Positions 1 to 4,370 of a DNA stretch of 8,348 bases are shown here, piece by piece. The number at the start of each line of letters is the position of its first letter. Position 1 is the stretch's first letter. The position numbers were made by a program, and so were the translations under genes. The DNA is from Gammaproteobacteria bacterium (GTDB lineage Bacteria > Pseudomonadota > Gammaproteobacteria > Steroidobacterales > Woeseiaceae): the NCBI GenBank assembly GCA_029881015.1, contig JAOUNK010000142.1:1-8348 (forward strand). Reading direction: 5' to 3'. The notes under the pieces are model-generated. The model was not told the DNA's origin, searched no databases, and saw nothing but the letters and a program-made list of their open reading frames with translations.

Positions 1-348
1 GTCTGCCAGCTTGCCGTGGCAGTTCAGGCAGGATCTCGTGCCTTCGTAGGGGTGTTCAGTGAAGTAGCCGGCATGCAGTTGGTCGATTGCGTAGGCCCCA
101 CTCGCATAGGCGTTGCAGTCGAAAACATCGACCGTGCCGTCGCCATTGATGTCTTCGTCAGCATCGCCGACACCATTGTTGTTCAAGTCCCAGCAAGCCT
201 GACCTGCAGCACCGTCGGTACCATCGACACCATCCGTGCCATCGGTGCCCGCAGCTCCGTCATCTCCCTCGCAACCTGCCAGTCCCATGCCGAGTGCAAG
301 GGCGAGCAGGAGCAAGGCGTGTCTGAATATTCCATGCCTCGTGGTCAT
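1..348 (-). CDS. Lipoprotein c-type cytochrome, N-terminal fragment (probably multiheme, surface-exposed)
   Basis: The frame is open from ATG at 348 to the window edge (116 residues, no stop), so the C-terminus is missing. Residues 1-26 form a lipoprotein signal: basic start, Leu/Ala-rich core, lipobox LAGC with Cys26 as the lipidated residue. Residues 28-49 are an uninterrupted collagen-like run with Gly at every third position (eight glycines). Residues 52-78 are Asp/Asn-rich (NGDGTVD and similar), resembling EF-hand, dockerin or thrombospondin-3 calcium loops, and are flanked by Cys52 and Cys78, which could form a disulfide. Residues 107-111 are CLNCH, a covalent haem c site; His92 and His99 could be axial ligands. 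A GGGAG ribosome site lies about 8 bases upstream of the start. The layout resembles outer-membrane multiheme cytochromes (OmcA/MtrC-like), but only one haem site is visible, so family and haem number are inference. The gene diverges from the PhaD-like regulator. That it is a real haem lipoprotein is well supported. Confidence 0.85.
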   Translation of the reverse strand, partial: MTTRHGIFRHALLLLALALGMGLAGCEGDDGAAGTDGTDGVDGTDGAAGQACWDLNNNGVGDADEDINGDGTVDVFDCNAYASGAYAIDQLHAGYFTEHPYEGTRSCLNCHGKLAD

Positions 349-665
349 TTGAGAGTCTCCCAACGTGTGTGATGAATGCGTGAAGCGAGCAGATCCAGGA
401 ATAGAATCGGCCCACATTGATCGGGGGCTCGGGCAGGTCGCGCGAGTGCGCCTGAGGTAGCGATAAGCATTGTTATTGTTGCTTGCGGTCCGCCCGGTAT
501 TAGTTATTTCGATTATTCGAATTTACTAATATCCGGGGCGTATCTTCCTATACGCGCCTGGAATCTCAATACGTTGGAGCAGCGGTCTTCGTAAGGGCTT
601 TTACCTACGCATGGGATAGTAGAGCCTGCATTGAATCGGCGGCTCTTTTGCCCCATCGTACGGGG
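349..665. other. Divergent intergenic region between cytochrome and PhaD-like regulator
   Basis: No convincing gene lies in these 317 bases. The part nearest the cytochrome holds its ribosome site (about 357-361, minus strand). The middle is GC-rich up to about 465, then becomes AT-rich around 466-530, where a large dyad sits (separate entry). I could not find a clear sigma-70 -35/-10 pair on either strand. The frame of the regulator stays open upstream of its start, but has only TTG at 648 as an alternative initiator and no sign of extra conserved coding sequence. Confidence 0.7.
498..531. promoter_or_regulatory. 34-bp dyad, candidate operator
   Basis: This is an inverted repeat centred at 514.5, in which 14 of 17 base pairs are symmetric. 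The outer arms are TATTAGT (498-504) and ACTAATA (525-531); the inner arms are TTCGA (508-512) and TCGAA (517-521). It is the only AT-rich patch of the divergent gap and lies about 135 bases from the regulator start and 150 from the cytochrome start. Size and symmetry suit a dimeric helix-turn-helix protein. Autoregulation by the adjacent TetR-family protein is the obvious guess, but which protein binds is unknown. A transcription terminator is unlikely because the arms are AT-rich and no T-tract follows. Confidence 0.5.
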
Positions 666-1292
666 ATGAGAGGCGATACCCGCAATCGAATCCTCGTAGC
701 CAGCCTGCTGCTGTTCAATGACCATGGCGAGCCCGGGACGACGACGAATGAAATCGCCGACGAAGTCGATATCAGCCCAGGTAATCTCCACTACCATTTC
801 CGGAAGAAAGAGCAGCTCGTCGACGCGCTGCTTGATGAGTTCCAGGCAGATGCGAAGAAAGTCCTGCAACCGCCCGAGTGCGAGAGCATTACGATCGATG
901 ACTTCTGGGTATTCCTGCACCTGTTGCTCGAGTGCACGGCGGCGTACCGGTTCCTGTTCCGGGACCTTGAGACCTTGAGCGAGAGCTATGCGCGCGTACG
1001 CCGGGTGCTGGGGCTTTTCGCCACGGGGCTGGCGGCGATGTTCGAGTTGTATCTGCGCCAACTTGCCGGGAGCGGCGTACTCGAGATAAGCGAGGCTGAC
1101 GCTGCCATCATTGCCCGCAACCTCGCCGTTATCGCGTTGTTCTCGGAACGCTTTGACGGGCTCACGGGGCAGGCGACGACCGCGGACGACTCGGCGCTGC
1201 GAGTCGCGGGCTCAATATTGAATGCATTGAAGCCGTTTGCCGCGGGCGAGGCCACGGCGCACCTCGCGGAGCTGACTGCGCACTACGAGTAG
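666..1292 (+). CDS. phaD: PhaD-like TetR-family transcriptional regulator of PHA genes
   Basis: A TetR-family DNA-binding protein of 208 residues. The N-terminal helix-turn-helix reads TRNRIL...LFNDHGEP, then TTNEIADEVDISPGNLHYHF with KKEQLV after it, a close match to the signature I recall for Pseudomonas PhaD. The ligand-binding half keeps another PhaD-like stretch, DDFWVFLHLLLE followed by YRFLFRDLETL. In Pseudomonas, PhaD controls PHA synthesis and phasin promoters and is thought to sense a fatty-acyl intermediate. The next genes here are two phasin-like genes facing it, the same order and orientation as phaD-phaF-phaI. I chose ATG 666 because the protein then starts MRGDTRNRIL, aligning with the usual PhaD start; TTG at 648 would add six residues. 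Neither start has a strong ribosome site, suggesting weak expression. The phaC/phaZ genes that precede phaD in Pseudomonas are absent. The TetR family assignment is near certain; the PhaD orthology is likely. Confidence 0.87.
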   Translation: MRGDTRNRILVASLLLFNDHGEPGTTTNEIADEVDISPGNLHYHFRKKEQLVDALLDEFQADAKKVLQPPECESITIDDFWVFLHLLLECTAAYRFLFRDLETLSESYARVRRVLGLFATGLAAMFELYLRQLAGSGVLEISEADAAIIARNLAVIALFSERFDGLTGQATTADDSALRVAGSILNALKPFAAGEATAHLAELTAHYE

Positions 1293-1297
1293 AAACC

Positions 1298-1347
1298 GGC
1301 CACGCAAGCGTGGGGGCCCCCACAAAAAAAGGGCCACGCAAGCGTGG
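1298..1347. repeat. Duplicated 16-bp palindromic element in the convergent gap
   Basis: GGCCACGCAAGCGTGG occurs twice as an exact direct repeat, at 1298-1313 and 1332-1347, and each copy is itself a hairpin (CCACGC, AA, GCGTGG). The first copy begins 6 bases after the regulator stop codon and runs into GGGGGCCCCC (1312-1321). The second copy has longer arms and forms the phasin terminator. The duplication may give each convergent gene its own structure, but the first copy has no T-tract on the plus strand, so its role as a terminator is unproven. Confidence 0.75.
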
Positions 1348-1350
1348 CCC
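1324..1350 (-). terminator. Rho-independent terminator of the phasin operon
   Basis: Read on the minus strand, a 9-bp perfect GC-rich stem (GGGCCACGC at 1331-1339 paired with GCGTGGCCC at 1342-1350, two-base AA/TT loop, in practice a four-base loop) is followed directly by seven T (A-run 1324-1330 on the plus strand). This is a textbook intrinsic terminator about 30 bases beyond the stop codon of the last phasin gene. On the plus strand the same stem is followed only by TT, so it should act mainly in one direction. Confidence 0.85.
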
Positions 1351-1356
1351 TTGAGT

Positions 1357-1392
1357 AAAAAAGCTGCTTGAAGGGGGGTGTTAGGCAGCTTT
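1357..1392 (-). terminator. Possible second hairpin with T-tract at the end of the phasin operon
   Basis: On the minus strand AAAGCTGC (1392-1385) can pair with GCAGCTTT (1367-1360) across a 17-base loop, and six T (1362-1357) end the structure. The 5' arm lies in the last codons of the gene and the stop codon TAA (1383-1381) lies in the loop, so translating ribosomes would interfere with folding. It may be a backup to the strong terminator just downstream, or chance. Confidence 0.35.
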
Positions 1393-1860
1393 CTTGAACG
1401 TGTTGCGCACGTCGTCGACCTTTTGTTCTACGTCCTTGCGAAGGCCTTCAACCTTGTCTTCCAGCTTGTGAAAGACCTTCTCGCCATCCTTCGCGTACTT
1501 GTTGAACTTGCGGTCGAATTCGTTGAGCCTCTTGTCAAATTCCTTTTGTACATAGGAGAACAGTCCGAGGCCTGCCATGAACGTCTTGTTAGCCGCTTTA
1601 AACGGCACAGCGATCGGGCTGTCTTCGAGTCTTTCGACCATAGTTTTCGTCTTTTCTACGGCCTTCTTGACTTCCTTCTTAACCTCTTTCTTTACTTCTC
1701 TCTCTACGTCACGAATTTCTTTCTCGATCCTGCTGACCGGTACTTTCCGGGCCGGCGCTTTCCTGGCCGTGGCTTTCTTTACCGGGGCCTTCTTTACAGA
1801 AGTCTTCTTTACAGGAGCTTTTTCTGCAGGTGCTGTCTTCATTTCAACTTTGTCAGTCAT
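1381..1860 (-). CDS. Phasin-like PHA granule protein with N-terminal histone-H1-like tail
   Basis: A protein of 159 residues, very rich in Lys, Glu and Ala. Residues 8-43 are a basic low-complexity tail of KAPVKK-type repeats, like histone H1 or AlgP. Residues 44-78 are a charged helix (repeats of EVKK). Residues 93-159 carry the phasin-like segment FMAGLGLFSYVQKEFDKR, then a long amphipathic coiled coil ending in KKAA. The FxAGLG core is shared with the upstream neighbour (FLAGLGALS), so the two look like paralogues. Phasins of this family (PhaF/PhaI) coat PHA granules, and those with H1-like tails also bind DNA and help partition granules. It is second in a two-gene operon, 21 bases after the first gene, with AGGACGAG as ribosome site and an intrinsic terminator behind. 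The tail is at the N-terminus, whereas in PhaF it is C-terminal. Granule binding is inferred from the motif and the neighbours. Confidence 0.82.
   Translation of the reverse strand: MTDKVEMKTAPAEKAPVKKTSVKKAPVKKATARKAPARKVPVSRIEKEIRDVEREVKKEVKKEVKKAVEKTKTMVERLEDSPIAVPFKAANKTFMAGLGLFSYVQKEFDKRLNEFDRKFNKYAKDGEKVFHKLEDKVEGLRKDVEQKVDDVRNTFKKAA
1735..1821 (-). repeat. Degenerate tandem repeat encoding a KAPVKK-type basic tail
   Basis: Within the N-terminal phasin tail the units KAPVKK, TSVKK, KAPVKK, ATARK and KAPARK follow each other (residues about 14-42). At DNA level this shows as recurring CTTCTTTAC(A/C)G-type blocks on the plus strand. Such repeats are prone to slippage, so tail length may vary between strains. 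The strong Lys/Ala/Pro bias explains the local shift in base composition without invoking gene transfer. Confidence 0.6.
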
Positions 1861-1881
1861 GTCACTCGTCCTAGTGCTGTA

Positions 1882-2397
1882 TTACTTCTTTGTCTTGGCG
1901 GCCGTTTTCTTCGCGGCCGTTTTTCGGGGGGCGGCCTTGCGGGTCGCTTGCTTCTTCGCCGCAGGCTTACCTTGCTCATTCAGAAGCCGAATAATCTTGT
2001 TCAGCTTCGTATTGATCGCATCGATATCGTTCTTGCTCGGGACGTTCAGCCGGTCCATTGCATCCGCAACGCGCGAGTCAAAAGCGCTTTGCAGCTTGTC
2101 GAGACTGGACTTGTCGCGGACCTGGTCGAGCAGTCCCGTGGCTTTCGACTGAGCATCGTCCGCCATATTGCGAATGGCATCCTGTACGTCGTCGATCAGT
2201 GTTTCGGTCTTGCTGGTCGTCTTCTTGCGAAATTGCTCGCCTTCCTTCACCAGCTTGTCAAATTTCCTGGCGCCTTCCTTGCGCGCGTCAGACAGCGCAC
2301 CGAGACCTGCGAGGAACGCGTGCTCGAGCTGCTCGGCGATCTCGCCGACGCGGGATTCGCTATCTTTCTGTTTCTTGGTGGATTTCTTGCCAGCCAT
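1882..2397 (-). CDS. PhaF-like phasin (PHA granule-associated protein, PF05597 type)
   Basis: A protein of 171 residues, first gene of the phasin operon. Residues 27-57 contain FLAGLGALSDARKEG, the start of the amphipathic phasin helix that lies on the granule surface. Residues 106-139 carry FDSRVADAMDRLNVPSKNDI and a following leucine-type coiled coil for oligomerisation, a hallmark of the PhaF/PhaI family. Residues 143-171 are a Lys/Ala tail (AAKK, RKAAPRK, KKTAAK) like the DNA-binding C-terminus of PhaF, though shorter. Its role would be to stabilise PHA granules and tie them to the nucleoid. ATG 2397 is preferred over an upstream in-frame start because GGAGA lies 6-7 bases before it and the upstream codons are Arg/Ser-rich without homology. 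The gene faces the PhaD-like gene, as phaF does in Pseudomonas. It is smaller than Pseudomonas PhaF (about 255 residues), mainly because of the short tail, so I give no symbol. Confidence 0.87.
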   Translation of the reverse strand: MAGKKSTKKQKDSESRVGEIAEQLEHAFLAGLGALSDARKEGARKFDKLVKEGEQFRKKTTSKTETLIDDVQDAIRNMADDAQSKATGLLDQVRDKSSLDKLQSAFDSRVADAMDRLNVPSKNDIDAINTKLNKIIRLLNEQGKPAAKKQATRKAAPRKTAAKKTAAKTKK

Positions 2398-2403
2398 GCT
2401 TAT

Positions 2404-2415
2404 TCTCCGTGGAGA
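2404..2415 (-). promoter_or_regulatory. Small inverted repeat over the ribosome site of the first phasin gene
   Basis: TCTCC (2404-2408) and GGAGA (2411-2415) are perfect inverted arms around two bases. In the phasin mRNA the 3' arm GGAGA is the Shine-Dalgarno sequence itself, ending about 7 bases before ATG 2397. With a four-base loop only four pairs can form, so masking of the ribosome site would be weak. It may be modest translational control or simple coincidence. Confidence 0.3.
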
Positions 2416-2434
2416 GCGTCGTTTCGATGATTGA

Positions 2435-2463
2435 ATCGTAGCTGGTAGGATTAGGGTGATCAC
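2435..2463 (-). promoter_or_regulatory. Candidate promoter of the phasin operon
   Basis: On the minus strand GTGATC (2463-2458) and TACGAT (2440-2435) are spaced by 17 bases and could serve as -35 and -10 of a sigma-70 promoter, giving a leader of about 30 bases before ATG 2397. The -10 matches four of six consensus bases and the -35 is poor, which would fit a promoter needing an activator. The -35 lies in the middle of the 18-bp palindrome, so whatever binds there would directly affect this promoter. Confidence 0.3.
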
Positions 2464-2468
2464 ACTAA
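2451..2468. promoter_or_regulatory. 18-bp palindrome, candidate operator of the PHA divergent promoter
   Basis: TTAGGGTGATCACACTAA is symmetric in eight of nine base pairs (only 2455/2464 breaks it), centred at 2459.5. It lies between the divergent starts of the phasin operon (2397) and the small PHA-system gene (2492), the place expected for a shared operator. The adjacent PhaD-like regulator is the best candidate binder, since Pseudomonas PhaD acts on the phasin promoter. The outer bases TTAG/CTAA also occur in the arms of the dyad at 498-531, though with different spacing, so a common binding protein is only a possibility. Confidence 0.55.
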
Positions 2469-2491
2469 CGGGCGGGGCGCGACGGGACTGC

Positions 2492-2758
2492 ATGAGAATT
2501 CGAAGAAGCCACAATCTCGGGGTTGCGGAAGCGCGCAACCGGGCCGATCGGGTCGCGGCCGACTTACAGCAACAGTTTTCCCTGAAATCCCGGTGGGAGG
2601 GCAATGCGCTGCATGTCAAAGGCAACGGTGTGAGCGGTCAACTCCAGGTCGACGATACGCATTTTGAACTCAACGTGAAGCTGGGTTTCGCGCTCAAACT
2701 CATGGAGGGACCGATTCGCTCGGTCATCGAGAGGACGATCGACGAGGAGCTCGCCTAG
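2492..2758 (+). CDS. Small polyhydroxyalkanoic acid system protein (TIGR02610/PF09650 type)
   Basis: A protein of 88 residues resembling the 'putative polyhydroxyalkanoic acid system protein' family, usually about 90-100 residues and often found next to phasin genes. Typical features are the start IRRSHNLG, the helix AEARNRADRVAADLQQQF, then RWEGNALHVKGNGVSGQLQV, a hydrophobic stretch LGFALKLMEG and a C-terminal helix RSVIERTIDEEL. Molecular function is not established; association with the granule region is inferred from gene context in this family. ATG 2492 fits the family N-terminus and has GGGA about 4 bases before it; GTG 2456 would add 12 unrelated residues and place the palindromic operator inside the gene. 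It diverges from the phasin operon across a 94-base gap. Its TAG stop shares CTAG with the stop of the convergent amidohydrolase, leaving no room for a terminator. Confidence 0.85.
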   Translation: MRIRRSHNLGVAEARNRADRVAADLQQQFSLKSRWEGNALHVKGNGVSGQLQVDDTHFELNVKLGFALKLMEGPIRSVIERTIDEELA

Positions 2759-4344
2759 TCCGCCTTTTGCTCTCTGACCATTGCGGCCACATCGGCCAGC
2801 AGCGCTTTCGCGTCATACACGATACCGTCCTTAATCGTGTACTTCACGCCCCCCACACGACCGGGTTGACCGGTTGCGTCATCGAGTTTCACGGCGCCGG
2901 TACCGTACAGGACCTTCAGGTTCTCAAGCGGATTCTCGTCGACGATGACAAGATCGGCCAGCAGCCCGGGACGAATGACACCGAATTCGATCTCGCGGCC
3001 GCTGGGCTTGAAGAGCTCTTCCGCGCCGTGCATGGTGGCGGCCCGGATGACCTCCAGCGGATGGAAACCGGCTTCCTGCAGCATTTCGAGCTCGAGTATC
3101 GTGCCGAACCCGTATAACTGGTAGATAAAGCCCGAGTCGGAGCCGACCGTCACACGGCCGCCACGATTCTTGTAGTCGTTCAGGAACTGCATCCATACCC
3201 GGTAGAAGTTGCGCCATGCAACTTCGTCTTCGGTCGTCCAGTAGAACCAATAGGCGCCATGGCTTTCCCGGCTGGGTTTGAAGAACTCCCACTGCGTCGG
3301 CAGCGTATAGATGTCGTGCCAGTCTGCATTGCGCGCGCGCATGACGTCGCGTCCGGCGGAGTAGATGGTCATGGTCGGGTTGATCGTGAAATCGAGCGCC
3401 AGGAACTCGTCAAGCAGCGCATTCCACTTGTCTGAGCCACGCCCTGCAACGAGATCCCACTGCCGCGCGACCTGGCCGAAACGATGCTGTTCGTTGCCGT
3501 AGTTCATGTCGGTCGGCCACGGTTGCACATCGTGATTCTCGTACATGGCTTCGAACAGGCCGTAGTAGTGGGTCAGGGAGCCAAGACCCAGCCGGGCCGC
3601 GTCCTGCGCATTCATTTGTGCAACACCCATCTGTCCGAGATGCGCGACCGAGCCGAGCTTCAGCTCCCTGGCTTCGTCGAGCATGGCTGCCATGATGGCG
3701 GGCCGGTGCGATCCCAGTTTCAGGCCATCGATACCTTCGCGGGCGGCGTAGCGAACCCACTTGCGGGCGTCCTCGGCCGTCAGGATGCGCTTGTCCTCGT
3801 ACGCTTCTCCGGAACCCAACGTGTGATAGGAGAAGATACGCGGCGCTGTAATCTCGTTGCTGGCGCTGCGCGCTTTCTCGGCCAGCGAGAATTCCATGCG
3901 GCCACTCGGTACACCGCGCACCGTGGTGACGCCGTGGCCCAGCCATAGCTTGTAGGTGTACTCGGCTTCCGGTGCTTTGCCCGCGCCGCCCGTGTGGGTG
4001 TGCGTGTCGACGATGCCGGGCATGACGTAGGCGCCGTGCGCATCGATTTCGCGGGTAGCATCGCCGGGTCTTTCGTCGTTGTCGATCTCGAGTCCCGGGT
4101 AACCCACGACCACGACGTCGGCGATACGGTTGCCTTCGACAACGATATCGACGGGGCCGATCGGCGGCGCTCCGGTACCGTCGATGACCGTTACGCCGCG
4201 AATAATGAGCCGCTCGAAGGGACCTTCGCCTTCGGCGCGGTCCGGTGCGGGAATCATCTGCGGCGGCTCGTCCTGCGCCAGTGAGGGCAGTGCAAAAAGC
4301 ACGATGAGTATGGCGGTGCCGCGGCTGAACGTCGTTCGTGTCAC
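2755..4344 (-). CDS. Exported metal-dependent amidohydrolase (imidazolonepropionase/prolidase-like family)
   Basis: Numbering from the longest frame (GTG 4374, 539 residues). Residues about 11-34 are a signal peptide: RTTFSRGT, hydrophobic ILIVLFALP, cleavage after SLA. The mature part has a TIM-barrel amidohydrolase layout: small beta domain (LIIRGVTVIDGTG, 56-68), metal motif DTHTH with His125 and His127, candidate bridging Lys219 (DGLKLG), His245 (VAHLG), His269 (LTHYYG) and catalytic Asp413 (VGSDSG), then the closing beta domain GLLADLVIVDENPL. The full metal-ligand set suggests an active enzyme hydrolysing an amide, lactam or peptide-like bond in the periplasm; the substrate is unknown. 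I favour GTG 4344 (residue 11) because GGGAG lies 7 bases upstream and the signal peptide then starts normally. GTG 4374 overlaps the receptor stop by four bases (GTGA) but lacks a ribosome site. It follows the TonB-dependent receptor closely and is probably cotranscribed with it. Confidence 0.9.
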   Translation of the reverse strand: MTRTTFSRGTAILIVLFALPSLAQDEPPQMIPAPDRAEGEGPFERLIIRGVTVIDGTGAPPIGPVDIVVEGNRIADVVVVGYPGLEIDNDERPGDATREIDAHGAYVMPGIVDTHTHTGGAGKAPEAEYTYKLWLGHGVTTVRGVPSGRMEFSLAEKARSASNEITAPRIFSYHTLGSGEAYEDKRILTAEDARKWVRYAAREGIDGLKLGSHRPAIMAAMLDEARELKLGSVAHLGQMGVAQMNAQDAARLGLGSLTHYYGLFEAMYENHDVQPWPTDMNYGNEQHRFGQVARQWDLVAGRGSDKWNALLDEFLALDFTINPTMTIYSAGRDVMRARNADWHDIYTLPTQWEFFKPSRESHGAYWFYWTTEDEVAWRNFYRVWMQFLNDYKNRGGRVTVGSDSGFIYQLYGFGTILELEMLQEAGFHPLEVIRAATMHGAEELFKPSGREIEFGVIRPGLLADLVIVDENPLENLKVLYGTGAVKLDDATGQPGRVGGVKYTIKDGIVYDAKALLADVAAMVREQKAD

Positions 4345-4370
4345 TGCTTGTCTCCCGTCGAGAGGTGAAT

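Noticed and set aside
16..372. Plus-strand open frame of 118 codons at the window start
   Set aside because: Mirror of the cytochrome fragment, whose lipobox, GXX run and CxxCH motif show the minus strand is coding.
513..1061. Minus-strand open frame of 182 codons opposite the PhaD-like gene
   Set aside because: Gln/Arg-rich translation without a domain, and it covers the conserved helix-turn-helix of the real gene on the other strand.
1735..1821. Repeats considered as a possible CRISPR or mobile repeat
   Set aside because: Units are short, degenerate, contiguous and in frame, encoding a basic Lys/Ala/Pro tail; there are no spacers.
1378..2430. Plus-strand open frame of 350 codons opposite both phasins, rich in Leu and Phe like a membrane protein
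   Set aside because: Lys codons AAG/AAA read backwards give CTT/TTT, so Lys-rich coiled coils produce false Leu/Phe-rich mirror proteins. The phasin motifs, ribosome sites and terminator all support the minus strand.
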